Below are positions 1-8,449 of a stretch of 64,000 nucleotides of DNA, piece after piece. The DNA comes from JBAZOO01 sp041648735 (GTDB lineage: Bacteria > Verrucomicrobiota > Lentisphaeria > Oligosphaerales > CAITYL01). Both the position numbers and the translations under genes were made by a program. Where the stretch lies: positions 37,358-101,357 of the forward strand of contig JBAZOO010000010.1 of the NCBI GenBank assembly GCA_041648735.1, written 5' to 3'. The number at the start of each line of letters is the position of its first letter. Positions within the stretch are counted from its first letter, which is position 1. A model generated the notes under the pieces. It was not told where the DNA came from and did no database searches. It was given only the letters and a program-made list of their open reading frames with translations.

Positions 1-1227
1 GGCATGCTGGAATTCCAAATCGAACCCGGCCTGCTTGGCGAGGATGAAAGCGCTGTATGCCACGCCCCAGTTGTCCTGTCCTTCCGTGAGAAGGCAGACG
101 GCTTCCCGGGTCCTTGGCGGCAGGTGCGTGAAAGGCAGACCGTCGAGCATCCGCCGGAAGGCGCCGATCTCCTTCAAGACCGGCTTGGCCCGCCCGTCAA
201 TGCGAAGGAGGCCGAGTTCCCTCTCCACGGTGCACCAGTCATAGGGCGCGTGCTCCAGGTGGGTCTGATCCGAGGCGCACCACCAGAGCAGTCCGTGGCA
301 ATCATTGGCCCAGAGGGAAAACAGGGCGGCCCGGAGAAAGTCCGCCGCGATCTTCTCGCTCGAGATCATCGTGCCCAGCGTGCCAATCTCCTCGCAGAGG
401 CAGGGCTTGCCGCCGAGGTCGGCATAGAAGCGGCATTCCGCGGTGCCGTGCAGAATGGTGCGCACCGTATTCAAGGGATCCTGGTCGCAGTGCGGGGTAA
501 ACACCGGATAAGGATGCACCGTGAGCAGATCGGTGAGTTCACCTTGGTCGAAGGGGGTCCAGTTGCCAGACGGAGACAGGCTGTGCAGGCCGGAGACCAC
601 GGGACGCGTGTCGTCGGCGGCGCGGATCGTCTGGGTGATCAGCGCGGTCCAGGCATAGGCCTGGTCCCGCGAGGCCTGCCCCATGCAGTTGCATTCGTTG
701 CCCAAGTCCCAGGCCAGGACCGCGGGATGGTGCTTGAACGCGCTCACGAAATGACGCACGAAGCGAACCTGCCAGCGGAGCGCCGTGGGATCCGTCAGCA
801 CTTGGAGGCCGTCGAACGCCGGAGGAACAAAAAGGCGGCCGCTCATCCAGCCCGTGAGCAGCCCGACGATGCCGCGAAGCTCCTGTGCCGCCAGCAGGTC
901 GAGACACTCGGCGAAACGTTCCATCATGGCACCGGACATGCCCGCCTGGCCGCAGGGATCGTCGGGCAGGGGCGCTTCACCGTGCCGGAACTCGACCGGT
1001 CCCTGTCCGGTCCGCAGCAACGTCAGCGGCTGGAAATCCGGCCACAGGGGAAACACGCGCAAAACCTGGACCCCGTCCCGCCGGAGCCGCTGGAGATCCT
1101 TCTTCACCACGTCCGGCCGCCAGTCCTGCCACATGCGCGTGCCGGCGTGTGAGGCCCAATAATTGCACCCCACGACAAATCCTCCGGCCTGAAGCCAGTC
1201 CTGTCCATGAAGCGTCGTTTTTCTCAT
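1..1227 (-). CDS. Clan GH-A-like glycoside hydrolase, N-terminal 409 residues (3' end outside window)
   Basis: The reading frame runs from an ATG at 1227 on the minus strand off the left edge without a stop, so the C-terminus is missing. It is clearly paralogous to the complete gene at 34949-36979: both share GFVVGCNYWASHAG-like or near-identical starts, the VLRVFPLWPDFQPL stretch, LTGWMSGRLFVPPA, and WDLGNECNC. In clan GH-A enzymes the Asn-Glu pair of LGNEC is the acid/base, and the KPCLCEEIGT stretch would hold the nucleophile Glu (family knowledge; assignment by motif only). A role in plant or mucosal polysaccharide breakdown is likely, substrate unknown. No clear signal peptide is seen, so it is probably cytoplasmic. 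The start has only a weak purine-rich leader. A frameshifted transposase fragment lies directly upstream in the same frame as this start. Confidence 0.8.
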   Translation of the reverse strand, partial: MRKTTLHGQDWLQAGGFVVGCNYWASHAGTRMWQDWRPDVVKKDLQRLRRDGVQVLRVFPLWPDFQPLTLLRTGQGPVEFRHGEAPLPDDPCGQAGMSGAMMERFAECLDLLAAQELRGIVGLLTGWMSGRLFVPPAFDGLQVLTDPTALRWQVRFVRHFVSAFKHHPAVLAWDLGNECNCMGQASRDQAYAWTALITQTIRAADDTRPVVSGLHSLSPSGNWTPFDQGELTDLLTVHPYPVFTPHCDQDPLNTVRTILHGTAECRFYADLGGKPCLCEEIGTLGTMISSEKIAADFLRAALFSLWANDCHGLLWWCASDQTHLEHAPYDWCTVERELGLLRIDGRAKPVLKEIGAFRRMLDGLPFTHLPPRTREAVCLLTEGQDNWGVAYSAFILAKQAGFDLEFQHA

Positions 1228-1237
1228 TTGTCTTTCT

Positions 1238-1511
1238 CTGACCCCACGGACGGGACAGTTGATGCGCGGGACGTGCGCCGTCAGGCGAGTCTCGAACTGC
1301 ATCGTGTCCAGATGCCGCCAACTGCGTTCTTCGGGATGGTCGTAAACTAAACCGGACAGTCCCGGCCGCACTCCGGACAAGGAAGTCCGACACCTTCGTC
1401 ACGCACCAGCCGGATCTCCACCAGCCGGCCGGCAATGTCGAGACGCACTTCCGCAACCCGCCAGGGCTTGGAAAGCCCCAACAGTTGCCCATGATGTTCG
1501 GCCAAAGTCAT
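1238..1511 (-). pseudogene. ISL3-family transposase N-terminal remnant, frameshifted
   Basis: From an ATG at 1511 the frame reads LLGLSKPWRVAEVRLD, then LPCPECGRDCPV, which resembles the N-terminus and zinc-ribbon (zf-ISL3) of ISL3 transposases. It stops at TAG near 1347. One frame over, the sequence continues with YDHPEERSWRHLDTMQFET and AHVPRINCPVRGV, the next conserved block of the same family. The shift is explained by a 5-bp tandem duplication (GTTTA twice, plus-strand 1343-1352). After about 90 codons the homology ends at the glycosidase start, so the DDE catalytic domain is absent. I see no convincing terminal inverted repeats. This is dead insertion-sequence debris, not a functional element. 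Confidence 0.75.
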
Positions 1512-1639
1512 CTTTTCCGTAGTCCGGAAATTGGTCGCCTGAAAACATTGCCCCCTAAAATTGGCGAAGAACCCATCTTTGGAGGGGGGGCGCGAAAGCC
1601 TCCCCCTCCAGCCTTGGCCTTGGCCGGCGCTGCCGCCCG
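1512..1639. other. Gap between ISL3 remnant and PEP-CTERM gene
   Basis: No gene is seen here. The stretch contains an AT-richer block (about 1530-1570) unlike its surroundings, which may be left over from the insertion sequence, and a G-run near 1584-1591. Confidence 0.4.
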
Positions 1640-3187
1640 TCAGCCGTTCCGCCGCCGGCGGAGCAGGCCGACGCCACCGAGGCAGAGCAGCGCCAGGGCC
1701 GCCGGCTCCGGCACGACCTGGATGGCCAGGTCGTTGCCGCCGGTGAAGCCGGTGCTGTAGTCCGCCAGGTAGGTGATCTGCCACTGCCGCGAGTTCCAAG
1801 AGAAGAGGCTGCCCTCGCTCAGGGTGGTGGCGGTGCCGTTGAGCTTGGTGAACTCGCCGACGATGGCATCCGCAAGATTATTGCTGATGAGGTAGAAGAT
1901 GTCGCCCAGCTCGGCGTTGTCCAGCCCCGAGTAGAGCGTCAGCTTCAGGTCGGCGCCGTCGCTGAACGTGACCGTGCCGGTGACGTTGGTGCGGTCGCTG
2001 GTCGGCGTGGTGCCGCTGCGGCCCAGCTCGACGTCCAGCGCGCCGGTCGCGCCGATGGCGAGGTTGCCGGTGCTGATCGTGCCGATGCTGTTGCCGGGGG
2101 CCAGGCTGCCGTTGACGGTGACTGTGCCGCTGATGGTGCCGGTGCCGCCAAGGGTCGCGCCGCTGTTGACCGTCACCGCGCCCGTGCCGGTGCCGCTGCC
2201 CGTGGTGTTGCTCACCAAGATCTTTCCAGCGGCGACCGTGGTGCCGCCCGTGTAGGTGTTGGCTCCCCCAAGCGTCAATGTGCCAGAACCGTCCTTGATA
2301 AGTGCCCCGTTGGTATATCCAGTGTGTTTAACCACGCCGCCTAACGTCAGGGTGTTATTCACGATCAGCGTAGTGGTCGCACTGTTGGCATTGAGCAATG
2401 TCACCGCGCCATTGAAGGTCAGATCCGACCCAGTGAAGGTGGTGCTCTGGCTCGTCTGACCCCTTGCAAAGGTCAAGGCATTGGTTAGCGTGAGCGCCCC
2501 GCCGCTGGAGTTGGTGATGGTTTGATTGTTGGAACCCGCGCCTGTGGAAATCTGGAAGATGCCGGTTCCAAGGGCGGTGGCGCTGCCAATGTTCACCGAA
2601 TTAGCCGAGGACGCCACGACGACGCCTCCCGCAAAGCTGTTGTTGCCACTGAAAGTATAAACTCCGCCGTTCTGCATATAAATCTGCGCGGCCCCCGAAA
2701 TATCCCCCGAAAGGATAAAGTTGGAGGTGGCGGAATTCCCGTAGAAATAGCTGATCCCGCCGCTGGTCGGAGCCAGGATGAGATCGGCGCTGACGGTTTC
2801 CGTCTGACCTGCGGAAAACCCATAGAACGCTGGCCTCGGGTTGGTGCTGTTTGCGTTGCTGGTGAGCGTGATCGCAAACCCGCCGATCGATGAGACGATA
2901 TGGGTGCCGGTGCTAAAAGCCAATCCGCCGATGGTGATGGCAGCCGTCACATCCGAGTTCAGCGTTCCCGAGGTATTGCTGAAGAATCCGATGTCGGACG
3001 AACCGGGCAGCGTGCCATTCTGCCAGTTGGTGTTGAGATTGAAGTCAGTCGTCGTGGTGGTTGAACCTGTGCCCTGCCAATTGAGATCTGCCGCCCGCGC
3101 CGAACCGGCGGCCAGAAGCAAGGCGGCGGTCAAAACCGGGGTTGTCCTGCTGATCGGCGCGACTTGGGTCATCACTTTCTTCATCAT
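1640..3187 (-). CDS. PEP-CTERM sorted surface protein with autotransporter-associated strand repeats
   Basis: 515 residues. Residues 1 to about 28 form a signal peptide (MMKK start, hydrophobic core TAALLLAAGSARA). The body is Gly/Ser/Thr/Asn-rich beta-helix sequence with autotransporter-associated (PATR-like) repeats such as GSGTLTLGGANTYTGGTTV and GTISGTVTVNGSLAPGNSI. The C-terminus is a PEP-CTERM sorting tag: VPEPAALALLCLGG, a short hydrophobic stretch, then RRRRNG. In this family the tag is recognised by an exosortase (none in the window) and the protein reaches the cell surface, often linked to exopolysaccharide. The ATG at 3187 is chosen because AGGAG precedes it by about 8 nt and it begins the signal peptide; longer in-frame starts to 3406 would bury it. 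A good promoter lies at 3371-3399. Confidence 0.85.
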   Translation of the reverse strand: MMKKVMTQVAPISRTTPVLTAALLLAAGSARAADLNWQGTGSTTTTTDFNLNTNWQNGTLPGSSDIGFFSNTSGTLNSDVTAAITIGGLAFSTGTHIVSSIGGFAITLTSNANSTNPRPAFYGFSAGQTETVSADLILAPTSGGISYFYGNSATSNFILSGDISGAAQIYMQNGGVYTFSGNNSFAGGVVVASSANSVNIGSATALGTGIFQISTGAGSNNQTITNSSGGALTLTNALTFARGQTSQSTTFTGSDLTFNGAVTLLNANSATTTLIVNNTLTLGGVVKHTGYTNGALIKDGSGTLTLGGANTYTGGTTVAAGKILVSNTTGSGTGTGAVTVNSGATLGGTGTISGTVTVNGSLAPGNSIGTISTGNLAIGATGALDVELGRSGTTPTSDRTNVTGTVTFSDGADLKLTLYSGLDNAELGDIFYLISNNLADAIVGEFTKLNGTATTLSEGSLFSWNSRQWQITYLADYSTGFTGGNDLAIQVVPEPAALALLCLGGVGLLRRRRNG

Positions 3188-3370
3188 CTTCAGCTCCTTC
3201 TGTTTCTTGACACGTTCCGAGGGGACCAACAACACAGCTTCTCCGATTGCCTCCGGCTCAGCCGTCATTCCATCTCCCTTCGTCTCCTTGTCGCTGGGAG
3301 TTTTTTTGCCTTCCCATGCCGGGCCGGACGGTAGGTGGGGGAGGCGTGGACAGTGGTTCCATTGCCCTTG

Positions 3371-3399
3371 ACTATAGGCTTGACGCCGGCTCTCCACAA
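3371..3399 (-). promoter_or_regulatory. Promoter of the PEP-CTERM gene
   Basis: On the minus strand TTGTGG (3399-3394), a 17-bp spacer and TATAGT (3376-3371) form a good sigma-70-type promoter. Transcription would begin near 3364, giving a leader of about 175 nt before the AGGAG and ATG at 3187. Confidence 0.6.
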
Positions 3400-3564
3400 T
3401 TCCCATTTCCGGCTATTTGTTCTGGAAACCGGCCAACCCGCGCGCGGGGGGGCTCACGGCGGCCACGGAACCCACGGAGAAAACCTTCTCCAGCCGCGAT
3501 CTCCGCGGCCGCCGTGCGAAAACCAACCCCCGTGCTTGGGGGATGGGGCGGGCGCGTTGCCGCG
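3400..3564. repeat. Intergenic DNA with an ACGGAG-type repeat copy
   Basis: Together with the leader at 3188-3370 this is a stretch of about 377 bp without a gene. At about 3448-3483 it holds three ACGGMG/ACGGA units ending in ACGGAGAAAA. This matches the inner part of the 60-bp tandem unit at 63456-63723, so the two sites share a dispersed repeat family. Confidence 0.5.
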
Positions 3565-4554
3565 TCACCCCTCTTTCCAGTCGAAGAGGATGCCCATGGT
3601 TTCGCCGCGCTTTTCGTTGGCGAGGCGGTAGGCCTCCACGCACTGTCCGGGGCGGAAGGCGTGGGTGTTCAGGCCGGCGAGGGAGAAGCGCCCGGCCTTG
3701 ACCAGGGCGAAGAACAGGTTCGAGATGTGCCGGTAATTCCATTCGGCCGTTTCATGGGAGTCATGGGCGGCGACAATGGTCAGCCCCTTGGACATCACGT
3801 CCGAACTCAGCCGCTGGCTGGCCGGGCTGCCAGTGTCGCCGAGGATGACGACCCGGCCGAACTTGCGGGCGGCGCGGAGGGCGTCGGTGAACACCTGGTG
3901 GTGGCCGGTGCTGTCAATGACCGTCGCCGGCCCTTCGCCGCCACAAATCCGGTTGATCTCCTCGATCGCCTCCCCCAGCGGCTTGACGATGCCGTGGCTC
4001 GCCCCGCCGCGGGTGGCCATCCCGATCCGCATCGGGACGGTGTCCACGGCAATCACCGGCTGCGCCCCGGCGGCCACGCACCAGCGGACGGCCATCTGCC
4101 CGATCGGGCCGGCGCCGGCCACGACCACGCCCTTCCCGAGGCCGAGGCCGGCGACCCGCGCCCCCATCGCGCTGATCTTCGCGAGTTTGAACCACGCCGC
4201 CTCCCCGTCGGCAACCTCCGCCGGGACCTGGATGCATTCCGCCTCGGCCACGACGTGGGCGGAGGCGTGCCCCATCCGGACGGCCACGCGGTCGCCAGCC
4301 TTCACCGCCGTGACGCCGCTCCCGACTTTTTCCACGACGCCGCAGGCGGTGTAGCCGGGATGGAACGGATATTTCACCCAGTTGTCCCAGTGCGTGCCGG
4401 GATCGAAGTTGCGGTTGAAGACGATGTTCTCGGTGCCGGTGCTCATCAGGCTGGCCAGGGTCCGGACCGTCACCTCCCCGGCCTGGGGCTCCGGCAGCTC
4501 GAAGGTTTCAAGGCTGACCTGGCATTTCCCCGTGAAGACAAGGCGCTTTTCCAT
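3565..4554 (-). CDS. Medium-chain (zinc-type) dehydrogenase-like oxidoreductase
   Basis: 329 residues with the two-domain alcohol-dehydrogenase layout. The N-terminal GroES-like part reads HPGYTACGVVEKVGSGV and KAGDRVAV; the Rossmann part has VVVAGAGPIGQMAVRW (about residues 140-160), then ISVDT-type acidic nucleotide-binding sequence (IAVDTVP). The position where classical ADHs carry the catalytic zinc cysteine reads LASLMSTGTE, so that cysteine is replaced by Ser and the structural-zinc Cys cluster is absent. It therefore belongs to the zinc-poor sugar or polyol dehydrogenase-like branch. Start ATG has AAGGGA about 8 nt upstream. It is divergent from the AraC gene at 4673, which probably regulates it. 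Substrate unknown; a sugar or sugar alcohol is likely. Confidence 0.8.
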   Translation of the reverse strand: MEKRLVFTGKCQVSLETFELPEPQAGEVTVRTLASLMSTGTENIVFNRNFDPGTHWDNWVKYPFHPGYTACGVVEKVGSGVTAVKAGDRVAVRMGHASAHVVAEAECIQVPAEVADGEAAWFKLAKISAMGARVAGLGLGKGVVVAGAGPIGQMAVRWCVAAGAQPVIAVDTVPMRIGMATRGGASHGIVKPLGEAIEEINRICGGEGPATVIDSTGHHQVFTDALRAARKFGRVVILGDTGSPASQRLSSDVMSKGLTIVAAHDSHETAEWNYRHISNLFFALVKAGRFSLAGLNTHAFRPGQCVEAYRLANEKRGETMGILFDWKEG

Positions 4555-4672
4555 GGCGCGTCCCTTTCCTGTGCCGCCGCATGTTCAATCCCGGTTTTTT
4601 ACAACCGTCAAGTTAGCGCTGTCCTGGCCGCGCGCAATTTCCAAAACCGGTTCTATATTCCAGGAACCGGCT
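4555..4672. promoter_or_regulatory. Divergent control region, dehydrogenase/AraC
   Basis: 118 bp between divergent starts. It contains TTGACG (minus strand, 4611-4606) as a candidate -35 for the dehydrogenase with only a poor -10, as expected for an activated promoter. TATATT near 4655 may be the -10 of the AraC gene. AACCG occurs at 4603 and 4645 (42 bp, four helical turns apart), and CCGGTT/AACCGG arms lie at 4591 and 4645; these are candidate AraC half-sites. Confidence 0.4.
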
Positions 4673-5482
4673 ATGTCTGGCCGTTCCCGGCCGGAGCCGG
4701 AACCGGAAGCCGCGCCGATGCCGCCGCCCCCCGCCGAATTCGTGCTCATCTATCAGCAGCGGATGAAGTCCGGCTACTACTGCCCGCTGCACACCCACGC
4801 CCACTTCGAGCTGGTGTTCCATCCTTCCGGCAAAGGGACGACCCGGCTGGCCGGGGGAACCAGCCTCGCCTTCGGGCCGGGCGACATCGTCCTCTATGCG
4901 CCGGGCGAGGCGCATGACCAGAGCATGGAGACCGACGGGGTTGACCACTGCATCCAGTTCCGCGTCCCGGATGCGGAACTCGCGGCGAAGGTCGGCGGCC
5001 ACCACCTGGTCCGGAACATCCGCTCCCGCGCCGTGCTCAAGGAGCTGGAGGAGCTGACCCACTGGCAGGAGGAGGACTCGGCCGCCGCCAAGGACCTGCG
5101 GCTCTCCGCGCTGCTGCTCTCCCTGCTCTGGGAGGCGGACCACAAGGATCCGGCCGCCCCCGACCCCGGGTTCCATTTCGCCAGCGCGGCGCGGCAGATC
5201 CTGGCCACCGAACTCGACGCGCCGCCACCGGTCAAGGAGATGGCCCAGCGGCTGGGAGTCAGCGGCGACTACCTGCGCCACCTGTTCAAGAGGCATTTCG
5301 GGATCGGCATCAAGGAGTTCTCCCTGGAGAAGCGGCTGGAAAAGGCGCGGGGGCTGCTCCTCCATTCCCCGCTGCGGCTCAAGGAGATCGCCGCCGCCTG
5401 CGGCTTCGCCAACGAGCGCGCCTTCTGCACCGCCTTCAAGGCCCATGCCGGGGTGACGCCGGGGGAGTTCAAGCGCCGCTGA
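4673..5482 (+). CDS. AraC-family transcriptional regulator
   Basis: 269 residues. The N-terminal half is a cupin sensor (PLHTHAHFELVFHPSGKG, then FGPGDIVLYAPGEAHDQ). The C-terminal half carries two helix-turn-helix motifs typical of AraC proteins: VKEMAQRLGVSGDYLRHLFKR and LKEIAAACGFANERAFCTAF, followed by the signature HAGVTPGEFKRR. The ATG at 4673 is preferred over upstream in-frame starts because AGGAA lies 8 nt before it and the cupin begins shortly after. It is divergent from the dehydrogenase, so it likely activates that gene in response to a sugar. The effector cannot be told from sequence. Confidence 0.88.
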   Translation: MSGRSRPEPEPEAAPMPPPPAEFVLIYQQRMKSGYYCPLHTHAHFELVFHPSGKGTTRLAGGTSLAFGPGDIVLYAPGEAHDQSMETDGVDHCIQFRVPDAELAAKVGGHHLVRNIRSRAVLKELEELTHWQEEDSAAAKDLRLSALLLSLLWEADHKDPAAPDPGFHFASAARQILATELDAPPPVKEMAQRLGVSGDYLRHLFKRHFGIGIKEFSLEKRLEKARGLLLHSPLRLKEIAAACGFANERAFCTAFKAHAGVTPGEFKRR

Positions 5483-5531
5483 CTGGCCCGGCCCGGAGCC
5501 CGCGGCCGCTCCCATTCCGCCATCCACCGGT

Positions 5532-5537
5532 TATACT
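5532..5537 (+). promoter_or_regulatory. Candidate -10 box for Mur ligase gene
   Basis: TATACT sits about 47 nt before the ATG at 5584 in otherwise GC-rich DNA. No good -35 is seen at 16-18 bp upstream. Confidence 0.35.
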
Positions 5538-5583
5538 TCCCTCCGCGGCGCGCCACCCTTCCCCGGCCCGCGGCAAGGTTGCC

Positions 5584-6984
5584 ATGGACACCCTCCCTTC
5601 CACCACCCTCCCCCCACCCCCGGCCCGGCTCTTCCTCGCCGGCCTCGGCGGCATCGGCATGAGCGCCCTCGCCCAGCTCCTCCGCTGGCAGGGGCATGAA
5701 GTCGCCGGCAGCGACCGCGAACTCGCCGGCCCCGGCCGCGACGAACTCTACGCCCGCCTCCAGGCCCAGGGCATCCGCCTCTTCCCGCAGGACGGCACGG
5801 GGCTCCGCGAGTTCCAGCCCGCCGCCCTCATCCATTCCACCGCCGTCGAGGAGGGCAACCCCGACTTCCAGGCCGCCGCCGCCCGCGCCATCCCCCGGCG
5901 GCACCGCGCCGCCGCCCTCGCCGCGGCGCTCGACCGGCAGCCCGGCCGCCAGATCGGCATCGCCGGCTCCTGCGGCAAGACCAGCGTCACCGCCTGGCTC
6001 GCCGAGACCATCCACGCCCTCGGCCATTCCGTCCTCATGGTCGGCGGCGGCCACAGCCATGCCTGGGCCGACGCCCACTTCCCCGGCAATTTCCATGCGG
6101 ACTCCGCAACGCCCGAGTTCCTGGTCTACGAGGTGGACGAAAGCGACGGGTCACTGGCCGCCTTCCGGCCGCACGTCGGCGTCGTGCTCAACATTGGCAC
6201 CGACCACTTCGACCGCGACCGGCTGCGCGACCTCTTCGCCGCCTACCTCGGCCGCTGCCGCGAGGCCGCCGTGCTTTCCCCCGAACTGGCGGCGGAACTG
6301 CCGCTCCCGGCCGGCCAACCGCTCTTCCGCTTTGGCGAGGGGCTGGCGGACTACCAGGCGGGGCTGGAGGGCATCAGCTTCCGCCTGCCCGGCCTCGGCG
6401 CCTTCGCCGTCCCCCAGTACGGCCGCCATTCCGCCAGCAACGCCGCCGCCGTGCTCGCCATCCTGCAAGCGTGCGGACTCCGCAACGCCGCTGGCCGCTG
6501 GCCGGCGGCGCTGGCCGCCTTCCGCGGCGTCAGCCGCCGCTTCGACCGCCTCGGCACCACCCCGGCCGGCGCGGCCCTGTTCGACGACTATGCGCACAAC
6601 GTCGAGAAGCTCTGCGCCGCCCTCGCCACCGCCCAGGAACTGACCCCCGGCCCCGTGCTCGCCCTCTTCCAGCCGCACGGCTTCGGCCCGCTCAAGTTCA
6701 TGCGCGAACCGCTGGCGCCGGCCCTGCAACGCCAGCTCCGGCCGGGCGACCGCTTCGCCTTCCTCCCAGTCTATTACGCCGGCGGCACGACCGACTTCAC
6801 CCCCTCCAGCGCCGAGGTCGCCGCCGAGCTGCGCCAGCGCGGGCTAGAGGTGCTCAGCTTCCCCGACCGCGCCGCCGCCGCGAGCTTCGTCCGCACGGCC
6901 CGCGACTTCACGGCCGTGCTCGTCCTTGGCGCCCGCGACCCCGGCCTCCCCGCCTGGTGCGCCACCCTGCGCGCCGGCCGTTGA
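5584..6984 (+). CDS. Mur ligase family protein (MurC/Mpl-like)
   Basis: 466 residues with the three-domain Mur ligase layout. The N-terminal domain has the MurC/Mpl-type LFLAGLGGIGMSALAQLL Rossmann start. The ATP-binding P-loop reads GSCGKTS (about residues 128-134); most MurC/Mpl proteins have GTHGKT, so this is a variant loop. YEVDESDGS and LNIGTDHFD are conserved central-domain motifs, and DDYAHN (about residue 335) begins the C-terminal domain. MurC adds L-alanine to UDP-MurNAc in the cytoplasm; Mpl adds recycled tripeptide. The sequence does not settle which. It stands alone, not in a dcw cluster, which slightly favours a recycling or secondary role. Weak ribosome site (AAGG). It carries two copies of the GCGGASTCCGC palindrome. 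Confidence 0.8.
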   Translation: MDTLPSTTLPPPPARLFLAGLGGIGMSALAQLLRWQGHEVAGSDRELAGPGRDELYARLQAQGIRLFPQDGTGLREFQPAALIHSTAVEEGNPDFQAAAARAIPRRHRAAALAAALDRQPGRQIGIAGSCGKTSVTAWLAETIHALGHSVLMVGGGHSHAWADAHFPGNFHADSATPEFLVYEVDESDGSLAAFRPHVGVVLNIGTDHFDRDRLRDLFAAYLGRCREAAVLSPELAAELPLPAGQPLFRFGEGLADYQAGLEGISFRLPGLGAFAVPQYGRHSASNAAAVLAILQACGLRNAAGRWPAALAAFRGVSRRFDRLGTTPAGAALFDDYAHNVEKLCAALATAQELTPGPVLALFQPHGFGPLKFMREPLAPALQRQLRPGDRFAFLPVYYAGGTTDFTPSSAEVAAELRQRGLEVLSFPDRAAAASFVRTARDFTAVLVLGARDPGLPAWCATLRAGR

Positions 6985-7024
6985 GAGCCACCCACCGCTT
7001 CCCGGCAATTCAAGGAACCAACCC

Positions 7025-8374
7025 ATGACGACGACTCCGCAACTCTGGGAGCTGGACCGGCGCAGCCTCTGGCACCCCTTCACCAAGCATTCGGCGCTCC
7101 AGGGGCCGCCCTTCCCGATCATCGAGCGCGGTGCCGGCGTCTGGCTGACGGACACCGACGGCAACCGCCTCTTCGACGCCATCTCCTCCTGGTGGGCCTG
7201 CAACCTCGGCCACAACCACCCCCGCATCGTCGCCGCCATCCGCGACCAGGCCGGGCGCCTCGACCACAGCATCCTCGGCAACCTGACGCATCCCAACGCC
7301 ATCCGCCTCGCCGCCCGCCTGCTGGAACTCTTCCCGCACCCGCGCCGCCGGGTGTTCTTCGCCAGCGACGGCGCCTGCGGCGTCGAGGCCGCCCTGCGCA
7401 TCGCCACCCAGTACTGGCACAACCTGGGGCGGCCGGAGAAGCACCGCTTCGCGGCGCTGCACGAAGGCTACCACGGCGACACGATCGGCGCCATGTCCGT
7501 CGGCTATCTCCCAAGCTTCCACGAGCCCTACAAGCCGCTGCTCTTCCCCGTGCACCAGGCCGACCTCCCCGACTGCCGCCACTGCCCGCACCGGCGGGCG
7601 GCGGCCGCCGCCGCCCCCTTCGACCCCCTCGCCTGCCACTGCGGCGTGGAATGCTTCACGCACCTGGAAACGCTGCTCACGGCGCACGCCGGCGAGCTGG
7701 CGGCCATGATCGTCGAGCCGCACTGCCAAGGCGCGGCGGGCATGCGCATGTACAGCCCCGCCTGGCTCCGGCGGCTGGCGGAGCTGTGCGCGAAACTCGA
7801 CATCCTCCTCATCGCCGACGAGGTCGCCATGGGCTTCGGCCGCACCGGCCGCCTCTTCTCCTTCGAACATGCCGGGATCGACCCCGACATCGTCTGCCTC
7901 GGCAAAAGCCTCACCGGCGGCACCCTGCCCATGAGCGCCGCGGTCGTCCAGGAACGGATTTTCGCCGCCTTCGCCGACACCCCGGCGAAGGACGGCACCC
8001 TCTACCACGGCCACACCTTCGCCGGCAATCCGCTGGCGGCGGCGGCGGCCCTGGCGGCCCTGGACGTCTTTGCGGCGGAAGGGATTGTCGAACGCGCCGC
8101 GGCGCTGTCCCGGCACCTGGCGGAAGCGGGCAAGGCGCTGTGCGGCCTGCCGGGCGTCGAAAACGTGCGCGTGCTCGGCGCGATCCTCGCCTGCGAGGTG
8201 GCCGACGCCGCCCGGGCCCAGGCCGCCCGCCAGCGCCTGCTCGGCCGCGGCATCCTCCTCCGCCCCCTGGGGCGCACCCTCTACCTCCTCCCCCCCCTGG
8301 TCACCACCGACGCCGACCTGCGCTGGCTGGCCGAGGAGTTCCGCGTCGCCCTCGCCGCGGCGGCCGGGGAATAG
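7025..8374 (+). CDS. bioA: Adenosylmethionine-8-amino-7-oxononanoate aminotransferase
   Basis: 449 residues, usual for BioA. It converts 7-keto-8-aminopelargonate to 7,8-diaminopelargonate in biotin synthesis, using SAM as amino donor. Diagnostic features: LWHPFTKH near the N-terminus (W and H are BioA hallmarks), ISSWWACNLGHNHP, the LHEGYHGDTIGAMSVG block, ADEVAMGFGRTG, and the PLP lysine in CLGKSLTGGTLPMSA, followed by HGHTFAGNPLAAAA. The ATG has AAGGAA about 8 nt upstream. It starts 40 bp after the Mur ligase gene and may share its transcript. No other biotin gene is in the window. Confidence 0.92.
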   Translation: MTTTPQLWELDRRSLWHPFTKHSALQGPPFPIIERGAGVWLTDTDGNRLFDAISSWWACNLGHNHPRIVAAIRDQAGRLDHSILGNLTHPNAIRLAARLLELFPHPRRRVFFASDGACGVEAALRIATQYWHNLGRPEKHRFAALHEGYHGDTIGAMSVGYLPSFHEPYKPLLFPVHQADLPDCRHCPHRRAAAAAAPFDPLACHCGVECFTHLETLLTAHAGELAAMIVEPHCQGAAGMRMYSPAWLRRLAELCAKLDILLIADEVAMGFGRTGRLFSFEHAGIDPDIVCLGKSLTGGTLPMSAAVVQERIFAAFADTPAKDGTLYHGHTFAGNPLAAAAALAALDVFAAEGIVERAAALSRHLAEAGKALCGLPGVENVRVLGAILACEVADAARAQAARQRLLGRGILLRPLGRTLYLLPPLVTTDADLRWLAEEFRVALAAAAGE

Positions 8375-8417
8375 GCCGGGGGACAGGCGAATTGTGGGCA
8401 ATGGCCCCCACCCACCT

Positions 8418-8449
8418 GGCGTCACCCAGTCATTGCATCACTGCGTCAC
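8418..8449 (-). repeat. Octamer repeat covering the rfaE2 stop codon
   Basis: On the minus strand four imperfect 8-mers follow each other: GTGACGCA, GTGATGCA, ATGACTGG, GTGACGCC. The stop codon of the adenylyltransferase gene lies inside the array. Confidence 0.6.

Noticed and set aside
4..1152. 382-codon frame on the plus strand at the left edge
   Set aside because: It is antisense to the glycosidase, whose frame matches the paralogue at 34949 residue by residue.
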